From Megaustenia siamemsis (Eukaryota > Mollusca > Gastropoda > Stylommatophora > Ariophantidae): a stretch of 64,000 nucleotides of DNA. Shown here one piece after another: positions 56,148 to 64,000 of the stretch. The DNA lies in the NCBI GenBank assembly GCA_032433765.1, contig JAVIAB010000139.1, forward strand, positions 39,949,608-40,013,607, in the 5' to 3' direction. A program made the position numbers and the translations under genes. The notes beneath the pieces are model-generated. The model was not told the DNA's origin. It worked only from the letters and a program-made list of their open reading frames with translations, and ran no database searches. Position 1 is the stretch's first letter; every line of letters begins with the position of its first letter.

Positions 56148-56734
56148 ATGACAATAAACTGAAAGGAAATAGCATTTATATGTTGCTCCTCTACCAGTGC
56201 AAAAGAGCAATTCCCTTCACTCTTTCATTTGCCTTCATGTCACACATTGTCAATTATAACCATGCTGTCCATCACTTGAAGTTATGCCTTTCTCTCATTT
56301 AATCTTTTACGTTCCTTTTCAGGGTGGTTTTCCGTAAATTATTGTGGCTGTTCATATGCACGAAAGGAAATTACATTTGTTCTGTTTGAATTGTATGAAA
56401 TAGTTTTTTTTTTTTTTTTTCACTTTCAGCTGTTTCTTCTGCCGAAGATGGGGATGTGTCGGACCGAAGTGCGCAAAATTGGTGTCTCAAGTAATGTTAC
56501 TGACCGTTGCGCTGTCAGTGTGATAGCACTGGAATACCGAGTATAACTGGACAATATCACTACAGCTGTACCATAACTTCCAAAGAGCTGTGGTACAGTA
56601 GACACCATCCTAATGCATTATGCTAGGAAATGAATATGCGCACACACAGACCAGCTAAAGAAGGAAAGAAACAACCACAAAAAGAGGAACTTATCTGCTA
56701 TGAAGAAGCCAAGTTCATCATTAAAAGGGCAATC

Positions 56735-57085
56735 ATCATCATCATAATCATCAAGTACCATGCCTGCTGGCGTAAGTGAGTATGTCTCTCCAGAACTTTT
56801 GATATCGACAGGTATTTATAATTTCTGTTGTTGACCTTCTGCCAAGCCTTCTATTAAGATGAATGGTATAATTTTCTCTTTGCTTCGCTCTGTCTCTTCG
56901 TTCCTCGATTTTCCCAGTTGCTACAATATATTCCAGTATTCCAGCTATCCCATGCTCATTACATAACCAAAAAAATTATGATTGTGTCTTCCTAATATTG
57001 GAAATTAGCCCGCTCTTTGCTTTGGCCTCTTTCAAAATGTTTTCTTTACTCTTCCTAGCTGTCCATCGTATTCTCAACATTCTTT
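56735..57085 (-). mobile_element. LINE-ATG 3' fragment
   Basis: On the + strand it starts with CATCATCATC repeats, then CTGCTGGCGTAAGTGAG and CAAGCCTTCT. On the - strand it encodes the LRIRWTARKSKENILKEAK region in broken frame. It is directly joined to unrelated sequence at 57086. Confidence 0.75.
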
Positions 57086-57205
57086 ACAACAGTGCAAAGT
57101 GGAACAAGACAAGCCAAAACGCTATTACCAACTGTCCGGGAAAGACCTAGTTTTCTATATATACCTATACTTTCATATTTCCCCATTTTTTCTGTCTGCA
57201 ATATG

Positions 57206-57318
57206 TTTTTAGAAGCAGTGATCTTTGCAATATATGCCATTTTGGCACGCAAGGTTTTTGTTTTTGAGATTGGTTCTGTCCTATGTGCCGTCTTCGGCTC
57301 GAAAGGACAGTAGATAGT
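57206..57318 (+). mobile_element. SINE-A 3' half
   Basis: TTTTAGAAGCAGTGATCTTT, CATTTTGGCACGCAAGGTTT and GTCTTCGGCTCGAAAGGACA then GTAGATAG match SINE-A. The 5' half is absent. Confidence 0.8.
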
Positions 57319-57464
57319 GTATAGATATGCAGCACATATCTCTCTCATTTCACCATTTCATCTCTTAAACCTTGTCCACTTCTCCTTAACTCACCTGTCC
57401 AAATCATCCTAGATGTAGTAGTATTTATGTGTGTTTCATCGTTTGTTGTCGTTGTTCTAGTTTT

Positions 57465-57499
57465 CTGAAAAAGGCCGCATGTTGGCCGAAACGGCAGTA
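57465..57499 (+). other. Hammerhead-ribozyme-like core motif
   Basis: CTGAAAAAGGCCGCATGTTG GCCGAAAC has the two conserved hammerhead strands (CUGA.. and GAAAC) bracketing a perfect four-pair helix GGCC/GGCC. A C-GGCA-G mini-hairpin and UA follow, where stem III and the cleavage site would lie. The core base G8 is A here and no stem I is apparent, so this copy is probably inactive. Such motifs are known in Penelope-like elements and some SINE-like repeats. Confidence 0.35.
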
Positions 57500-57739
57500 T
57501 TTTGTTGTGTTTTGTTGTCACCATACATTGTAGCAGTGTACGTTACACCCCTCTACTAGCTCCCTGTATTCATATTAGCTTATATCTCCCCAAGCACTCA
57601 TAGAAAGGAGAACATATGTTTGCTAAACATTTTTTTTTCTTTTCGATTGCTGTTTCAAATTAGTCCGGGATTTGTTTGTTTGTTTGTTTAATTATGTCCC
57701 CTTGTTTGACAGTAAAAGTAATTACCAAACACAACGCAA

Positions 57740-58035
57740 AACTGTTAAGACTAATGTATTCCTGCTCGCCACTCGCCAGTTTTCAGTGGACGCCGAGTTC
57801 GCCAGCGAGAGAGGGTGGACATTTAAAAAAAATTATTTATTTTAATTTTTTTTTGGGCGGGAGGCGGAAAGGAAAGAGGGAGTGAGGCGACGTGTAAGAA
57901 GGACGCATTTTAACGGATGTCGCAGCTGCTGCGCGATTGAAGGCGATTTCTTTCAAAATGCGTGTTGTTTTGTGTTCTCTGTGGACACGTCCGTCGGTCT
58001 TATCTTCCAAAGTTGGATTATCTTTAGTAAGAATA
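57740..58035 (+). promoter_or_regulatory. GC-richer block, possible promoter and first exon
   Basis: Unusually GC-rich for the window (CGCCGAGTTCGCCAGCGAGA, GAGGCGACGTGTAAG). It is followed by an ATG at 57958 with an open frame MRVVLCSLWTRPSVLSSKVG LSL and a GTAAGA donor. No downstream exon was found. It could be the start of a gene running right, or a GC-rich repeat. Confidence 0.2.
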
Positions 58036-58157
58036 AGATACCCTAATATATTTTACTTTGTTATTATTTGTATTATATGTCATTATACATTATACCTAAT
58101 TATTATTCTCTTTTTTAATGTCTGTAAATCCAGTATAAAAGTTTCGTAATTAGTCAG

Positions 58158-58292
58158 TCATCATCATCATCATGTACCCTGCTGGTTGGCGTAGGCGATC
58201 ATGTCCCTCCACAATCTTCTATCTACAGTGGCATCGTATCAGTTCTGTTGTTGACTGTTTTCCATGCCATGACACCAAGCTATCCAGTATTT
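58158..58292 (-). mobile_element. LINE-ATG 3' end, very short
   Basis: CATCATCATCATCATGTACC, then GGTTGGCGTAGGCGATCATG and GTTGTTGACTGTTTTCCATG. About 130 bp of the LINE end remains. Confidence 0.8.
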
Positions 58293-59094
58293 AATTAGTC
58301 AGTAGCATTATGTAATAAGAGTAGTAAGATGCATGCGATTTTATTGAAACAGTCTTGCACTTCGCTTATATTTACTATATATATAGTAGTTGTAGTAGAA
58401 TTTACTCATCTGTGTTGTTAAACTAATCGTATCTAAAATATTGTCCGTTCGATTCGAAGATTAGATATAATAAGCTGATACAATCACACAATGTAGTAGG
58501 GGAAAAAATAGTGTTTTCTAACACATGCAGGATAAATCATTATTGAATGCTATTGATAGAGTTCGGTGAACAAAGTGATTTGATGTACGCAATCAGAAAT
58601 GTAAGTAAGGTTTTCTTGACGATGTTGTTCATCAATAAAAATGTATCTGTTTCATTATTCAAACATTTTAAAATAAATTAGCTAATTTGCTGGCGATTAA
58701 TTAAAATTATTGGCTATTATTTTAATTTTTTTTTTAACTGCTAGTGTAGTTTTCATTATTTATATTATGTTAAGTGATGGTCTTTCAATTGATAATGATC
58801 GCACCTGTTTTGAAATTGAATCATTTATGATATCAAAGCTCGGTGTTGTAGTAACGGTATGTAAAAATGATGACCAGAAGCTTCTATTATGTTACTTGAG
58901 TAGTGATGGGGGGGACAGGGTGATATACAATCTAGATGCAAGATTTGTGTAATTCTCGATTGCAGTGAAGAGAATAGAATAGTCTAATATAATTGAGTGC
59001 CGATACTTTTTACTTCATCATCTTTTCTACTGATCTATTTTGCCTTTTTTTTTACATTGATCGATACATGATGTAGCTATGTAAACCGTTGCTC
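58293..59094. other. Unassigned sequence
   Basis: AT-rich. An 80-codon frame at 58710-58952 starts with a hydrophobic segment (IILIFFLTASVVFIIYIM) but has no recognised motif and is low-complexity at its start. It may be chance. Confidence 0.3.
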
Positions 59095-59449
59095 CCGATA
59101 TCTCTGGGCCTGCCCGCTGAAGGAGGATCGCCCAAAAGATTGTGACGTTTTCAGCATTACGAGCAGGGGCGGTTGTGGATAAAAAGACGTCACAAGCATT
59201 GGGTGTTACGGGGCAACCCCCTCAGCGGGCACGCTCAGAGATATCGAGGATGACGTGTGAGCACACACAAAATGATGGCTGTCATACTCTTTTAACACTA
59301 ATGAACAATGCCACCTATATTTCGCAAGCCTGCCCACTGAAAGGGTTTCCTGGAAAACAACGGCTGACGTCATTTTACCCACAAAGACCCTGCTCACCAT
59401 GACGAAAACGTCACGAGCTTTGGGTGGTCTCAGGCTTGAGAGATATAGT
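59095..59449. mobile_element. Fold-back palindromic element (MITE-like)
   Basis: Four related arms alternate in direction. Arm 1 (59095-59152) starts CCGATATCTCTGGGCCTGCC and runs to TGACGTTTTC. Arm 2 (59180-59246) is its inverted copy ending AGCGGGC..CAGAGATATCG. Arm 3 (59316-59380) has AAGCCTGCCCACTGAAAGG..TGACGTCATTTT, and arm 4 (59401-59449) is inverted, ACGAAAACGTCACGAGCTTT..GAGAGATATA. Each pair can form a long hairpin. No coding capacity and no clear target duplication were seen. Confidence 0.65.
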
Positions 59450-59741
59450 TAGAACGAGCGGTGTCATATAGTTCATGTAGGGTGAAGAATGAGAGAAGAT
59501 ATAACAAGAGAGCTGGAGCGTAGTGGAAAAGAGATCACAGCGCGTATGAAAATATCAATGTCATATAAATTATTTATACATACTGCTTTGGCTCCCCACC
59601 TCTCCCCTAATCCTCCCTGATAAAAGTAATAGCAATAGTGTAATCTATACACATATGTATATGTTGTAACTATAGGAAGGCTCGTTTGACGTGTGGAACC
59701 TACCTTTGTAACGCTCGGAGACAAATCATGATAAATGTAGA

Positions 59742-59925
59742 TTATTATACAGGGAAACTTCCGAGGCGATAATCAGTTCAGAGGAAGGGAATGTTTACAG
59801 CACTAGGAAAAATGGCAGTTAATCAACAGAAAAAGAAAAAAAAACAATATATGATCCTAAGCAGGATCGAACTTGCCACGAAAAGCCAAACGCTAGGTAA
59901 CACTGCCAACTCGGCTATATTTATG
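59742..59925 (-). mobile_element. SINE-G copy
   Basis: ATTATTATACAGGGAAACTT, GTTTACAGCACTAGGAAAAA, GCAGGATCGAACTTGCCACG and CCAACTCGGCTATATT match 33203-33430. On the - strand the head has an A-box-like TAGCCGAGTTGGCAGTG and a B-box-like GTTCGATCC. Confidence 0.65.
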
Positions 59926-59939
59926 TGTGTGTGTGTGTG

Positions 59940-59997
<58 letters not shown>
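59926..59997. repeat. Compound microsatellite (GT)n-(AT)n-(GA)n
   Basis: Three dinucleotide blocks in a row; the AT block is about 40 bp. It abuts SINE-G. Confidence 0.9.
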
Positions 59998-59999
<2 letters not shown>

Positions 60000-60559
60000 G
60001 ATATCTTTGTCAATAATAATAATGTTGTTTTATATATGAAGCTAGAATTTTTTTTTTATTCTTATTTCGTTTTCAAAATCAATACATTGCATTATACAAC
60101 ATTAATTACATTTATACGATTCGATGATGAAGGATGCTACATATGTTTTCGATGTAATTAAGAGTTGAATAATACATTACACCACACGACCAAAGGGACA
60201 GGAGCGCCAGAGGCGACAATAAAGTACGAGCACCCCGACGTCTGTGTTTTTGGGAGGTGTCACGTGAACGTCTCATCAGGCGTCTGTAAAGATAACTGCT
60301 TTATGACTGGCGTCTTTCGCCTGTCGCCACCAAATGTAGCAAACAAGGGAACGAAAAGACTTGAAAGATGTGTCTTTCTATTTGAATATTTTTAAAAGAA
60401 TTCATTCATTCACATTCGTTCATTCATTCTCACAAATTAAATTGTATTGTTTAAAATGGACACTGATTTTTTATTGTAAATCTGTAAAAACAGGTTGCCA
60501 GTAAAAGTTTTAAATTGGTAAATGGCAGCATTTCTGCAGGTCCACACTAATTTCTGTAT
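59998..60559. other. Unassigned sequence
   Basis: A 76-codon frame at 60165-60395 is GC-richer than its surroundings but has no recognised motif. GAGGCGACAATAAAG and CTTTCGCCTGTCGCC near 60210 and 60317 are loosely complementary. Confidence 0.3.
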
Positions 60560-62368
60560 TCCGATAGCAGAATTAGGGATTAGTGTAGGATTGTTGAGTT
60601 GTTGTTTTTGGCAGTGTGTTTAGCGTGATAGATCTGTATATGTCTACCTCTGTGTAGTGTGTTTCTCTAGTGTGTGTTGTAACTCCGTTTTTGCTGGTAT
60701 GATTGTGCTGCATTCGTAGAATATGTGTTCTTCTGGTTCTTGTATGTTTCGGTCTGCAAAGTTGGCATTTGGCTGCCTGTCCTGTGGGTGTCATGCTGTA
60801 TATGATCTGTATGTGACTTTTCCTTGCTTTGGGAGCGATGTGTGGGATGTGGAGGTTTGAGAAAGTGCTGGTGTAATCTAGAAAGTATTTCTGACCTCTC
60901 TTGATTCTGAGCTGTAATGAAGGTGCTTGCTGTTTTAATGAGGTGTTTGTTTTTTTATGTAATAGGTTGTCGTGTCCTTGGATGGCTTGAATGCAAGTTT
61001 TGTAGAATGTGGGTGTGGTACCGAAGTGGTGAGGTATTGAGTTGTTAGGTTTTCTGAATTTAAGTAATCTCAGTTCCATGTAGTAGTGTGCAAAATTGTG
61101 ATTGTCTGGTTGTTGGATGATGCGGCTCACGTGGCTTATCCTGAGAGTTTTAATTTTGTGTGTATGTCCTGTAGTGAAATCCCTCCTTGTTTTTGTGCTG
61201 TATTAGTGTTGTGTGTTGTATGCTGTTTATAGTGTGTCCAAAAACAAAATGTCGTATTAGTTTTCTTATTTCTGTGATTGTTGGTTGAGGTGGGTTAAAG
61301 ACTGTAGCTATGTATGTTAGTTTTGGGATGATGTAAGTGTTTACAATGATGCTCCTACAAAAAAATTGTGGATGTTTTGTTTTTTGTATCTCTGCAGCAT
61401 GTCTGTTATCTGTGTGACTAGGTTCTGCATGTTGGTTTGTGTGTTCTGTTTGGGTTGCAAGGATATGTAATTCCATACAACTTGATTTAGGGACAGGTGT
61501 TAGAGCAGAGGGAAAGTCCACTTTGTTCTTCCACCTGCCTATGCCCATGATGAATGATTTATGTGTGTTTATCTGTGCCCCGCTACCTTTCCCAAATTCT
61601 GTGAAAGTATTGAGGATGTGTCTATTGATGTGATGTTTGATGGAAAGAAGACAGTATCGTCAGCGTAGGCTAACAATTTCTGCTCTCCTTTCCCTGGTGT
61701 GAATTTACCTTTAATGGAGATGTCTTGTCTGATGCTCTCTAAGAGCGGTTCTATGGTCAAAGCATAAAGTAAAGGAGAGAGAGAACATCCCTGTCGGACT
61801 GATCTGGTTAGTCCGAAGGCATCTGTGAACGAATAGTTTCACTAGGACTTTACTTTCAGGTCTAGAATACAGAATGTGTATCCACTGTCTGAAGCTTCTT
61901 CCTATGTTGCAGTTCAGTAGTGTCTTGTGGAGAAAAGAATGAGATACTCTGTCGAAGGCTTTTTCTTGGTCGAGAGATAGAATGGAAGACTGACTGTCTT
62001 TGTCATGAGTGTACGTTATGATGTCTCGTATAAAATGTGTGTGCTGGTGGATGTTTCTGCCCTGTTGATCTTTGTGAATGAGTGTTGCCATGAAGGGTTT
62101 TAGTTTGTTTGTTAGTATCTTGTAGTCTGTGTTAAGTAGTGAAATGGGTCTGTAGTTTTTAAGAAGTGATTTGTCTGTGTTGTCTTTGCGGAGTAATGTT
62201 ATGTAAGACATATTAAGCTTGGAGGAAGTTGTTTCTTTGTGAATCAGTCTGTGTACATTTTGAGAAGAAGAGGCCTAGGAGAGGAAAGAAATGTTGGAAG
62301 AATTCTATTGTGAGGACCGTCAGGTCCGGAGATTTGTTCTTTTGCATTGATTGTATTGCGTTTGTTAT
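60560..62368 (-). mobile_element. Tx1-like (L1 group) LINE, 3' part, reaching the gap
   Basis: On the - strand the order is EFFQHFFPLLG, LLRKDNTDKSLLKNYRPISL, LNTDYKILTNKLKPFMATLI, SILSLDQEKAFDRVSHSFLH, SFRQWIHILYSRPESKVLVK, then IEPLLESIRQDISIKGKF, the catalytic box AYADDTVFFPSNI, and the C-terminal RHFVFGHTINSIQHTTL and CQLCRPKHTRTRRTHIL parts. LSLDQEKAFDRV and the paired late blocks are typical of Tx1-clade elements. Frames of 166, 63, 132 and 185 codons are separated by few breaks, so it is relatively young. The 5' half is lost in the N run. Confidence 0.85.
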
Positions 62369-62468
62369 NNNNNNNNNNNNNNNNNNNNNNNNNNNNNNNN
62401 NNNNNNNNNNNNNNNNNNNNNNNNNNNNNNNNNNNNNNNNNNNNNNNNNNNNNNNNNNNNNNNNNNNN
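62369..62468. other. Assembly gap, 100 N
   Basis: Exactly 100 unknown bases, the usual placeholder for a gap of unknown size. The true distance between the Tx1-like LINE and the duplicated segment is not known. Confidence 0.99.
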
Positions 62469-62671
62469 ATATGTAACTATGTACTAACCTATCCTATAGA
62501 AGAGACCTATATATTTCTTTTAATTGTGTATTTTTTTAACAAGTGAGTAACACTGTATATTTAAATATACACATAATTATAGACTTTACCAATTAGAGTA
62601 TTTACGTTACTACTTAGTTTAACTAATTAAATTTACTACACCTTATTAATTAATAATTATAAAAAACTTAC

Positions 62672-62674
62672 CAT
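62672..62674 (-). pseudogene. Second copy of the small gene's candidate start exon
   Basis: On the - strand CTCAGAATG|GTAAGTTTT is identical to 52357-52359 and its donor. It could give the small gene a second promoter if the duplication is real. No further exons follow within the copy. Confidence 0.35.
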
Positions 62675-63140
62675 TCTGAGTTCAGAACTGCTCGTGAGTA
62701 GTTCGTTTAGTAGACCGTAAAGTAAGCGATCCTTTTCGATTGTCATTTAAACGAATTGCCAATAAAACTATACATGATTCTGGTATATAAAACAGTTGAT
62801 GATAATTAAAAATACTCCACTGCAAGATGTTATGTTATTGTATCGATCAAACAACAGTTTTTACAACAAACTAAGAGACTCGAATGGACTGAAGGGATAA
62901 CTTTTTCTGTTGCCATTGCTTACATTGACAGCGGAAGTACTAACTTCAACTGTATTAGTTTAAAGAAATAGAATGTTTGTTTTCTCTTGGAGTAAATTTT
63001 CTTAAATATAAAATTTCCCATGAAATAAATTATGTTTCAATGCTAATAAATAATAAAAGGCATCATAATGAATAATTCATTGATATGCATTTGTAATTTT
63101 TGATATTTTATAATATTTATAGATATTATTATAATCAATA

Positions 63141-63209
63141 GGCTCGTTGGCTAGGGTATGATTCTCGCTTTGGTGCGAGAGGTCCCGGGTTCAAATCCCG
63201 GACGAGCCC
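63141..63209 (+). pseudogene. tRNA-Pro-like copy with defects
   Basis: Same as 52830-52900 but lacks a T in the D arm and a G in the anticodon loop (TTTGGT, six bases instead of seven). T arm and acceptor stem are unchanged. It is either a decayed tRNA gene or a good gene with two missed bases in the assembly. Confidence 0.75.
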
Positions 63210-63284
63210 GACATTTTTTTATTTTTATTTGAAGTGATTTCTTCTTTCCTTTTTTTTTTTAAATCTGATTGAATGCAGTGATTT

Positions 63285-63575
63285 TAGAACAATAAGCCTA
63301 ATGAGCCAAGTAACAAAAATTTTACTAAAAGTTATACAGGGAAGGATTCAGAATAAAATCAATACTGATTAGATGAGCAACAATTTGGATTCAGCAAAAA
63401 CATTGCACAAAAGAAGCCATATTTAGCATGAGAATATTGATTGAAAAGTACATAGAAGTGGAAAAACCATATATGCCTGCTTCATAGACTACACCAAGCT
63501 TCGATAGAATACACCATAATCAACTTATAGACTGCCCAAAGGAATAAATCTAGACGACACAGACTACGACTAATA
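63285..63575 (+). mobile_element. LINE-3 fragment (copy 2)
   Basis: Counterpart of 52980-53283, with several one-base losses (for example CACCAAGCTTCGATAG for CACCAAAGCTTTCGATAG). Confidence 0.8.
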
Positions 63576-64000
63576 TGTAGAGGAGGCGAAGACGCATCTC
63601 CCAGCACCAGAGCTGGAAGTTGTCACGACCCACAGCTGATGGCTTGCGCCAGATCGGTGAAAAAAATCATCCAGACCCTGCTCCACCTCTCCGTGGTGCT
63701 CTAGTAACAGATCAACCTGTCTAGTCTGGCCAAATGTGCAGGGATCGAAGAGGGAAGACAACCCGCACTCAAAAATGTCGGATGTGTTGGGCTGAAAGGC
63801 GCAATATAACAGTTATACTGCAAACCACAACACAACGCAGACACGTCACTACGTCCTTGTAAGGCGGATGATGAAGAGGAATATTCTAGTCTACCACACG
63901 ATACTCTAAATACTTTTTCAAGGGGACTTTCTCGTGTATTGTCACACTCGACAGGAGAAGTAGGGAACAGAACCCGGTCGTGGTTAATGCTGAGGTCAAT
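63576..64000 (+). mobile_element. SINE-B with start of LINE-RH (copy 2, cut by window end)
   Basis: Counterpart of 53284-53733. A stretch of about 15 bp (near GTGCTGAAGTC) is missing next to GGATGTGTTGGGC. The same nesting as in copy 1 shows that the insertions came before the duplication. Confidence 0.8.

Larger units (their letters stand above)
62511..64000 (+). repeat. Dispersed duplication, copy 2 (to window end)
   Basis: Second copy of 52187-53733. Differences are mostly single missing bases, for example in tRNA-Pro, in GTTGTCACGACCC and in CGCCAGATCGG. Contents: AT-rich flank, exon-1-like ATG|GTAAG (62672-62674, - strand), tRNA-Pro-like gene, LINE-3 piece (63285-63575) and SINE-B with the start of LINE-RH. 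Confidence 0.9.

Noticed and set aside
57958..58149. Secreted small protein starting MRVVLCSLWTRPS
   Set aside because: The frame runs into low-complexity hydrophobic sequence and no downstream exon is visible; kept only as a weak candidate first exon.
59370..59380. TGACGTCA as a cAMP-response promoter element
   Set aside because: It belongs to the repeated arm of the fold-back element and has no gene next to it.

Overview
This is AT-rich animal nuclear DNA: short exons with GT/AG introns, non-LTR retrotransposons, tRNA-derived SINEs and tandem repeats. I infer a lophotrochozoan, most likely a mollusc and perhaps a gastropod, from the mixture of RNase-H-bearing LINEs, a Tx1-like LINE and several SINE families. 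No bacterial genes, operons or CRISPR arrays were seen.

Two protein genes can be supported. (1) The 3' end of a laminin alpha-subunit-like gene lies on the + strand (exons 813-966, 4783-4913, 6814-6913, 9374-9496, 14073-14212). It encodes the end of one laminin G domain, the whole last one and the stop codon, and is followed by polyadenylation signals. (2) A small four-exon gene lies on the - strand (52357-52359 start codon, 45328-45458, 39635-39782, 34574-34765). Its phases join into a 157-residue hydrophilic protein that resembles small axonemal or ciliary proteins. The two genes converge. A tRNA-Pro(TGG) gene sits at 52830-52900.

The largest structure is a head-to-tail duplication of 10,345 bp (9357-19701 and 19702-30046). 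It is almost identical apart from homopolymer-length differences and at least one substitution. It carries the last two laminin exons, the 3' UTR and a nest of repeats, so the gene has two potential 3' ends. One breakpoint is 17 bp upstream of an exon and the other is inside a SINE. A second, more diverged pair (52187-53733 and 62511-64000) repeats the start exon of the small gene and the tRNA-Pro; its second copy follows a 100-base run of N and is rich in single-base deletions. Either pair may be a real duplication or an assembly duplicate.

The rest is mostly mobile DNA. For this annotation I use these working names. LINE-ATG: RTE-like reverse transcriptase, tail of ATG/ATC repeats. LINE-GATA: tail of GATA repeats. 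LINE-3: ends in a GATGATGA tail. LINE-5 and LINE-4: further reverse-transcriptase fragments. LINE-RH: carries an RNase H domain. Tx1-like LINE. SINE-A: GATA tail shared with LINE-GATA. SINE-B: about 355 bp. SINE-C, D, E, F and G: with tRNA-like heads. Many copies have exact target-site duplications, which fix their boundaries. There are also two large minisatellites, a dead mariner transposase and a fold-back palindromic element. No complete new defence or metabolic system is visible; the novelty lies in repeat biology, the duplication and the uncharacterised small gene.
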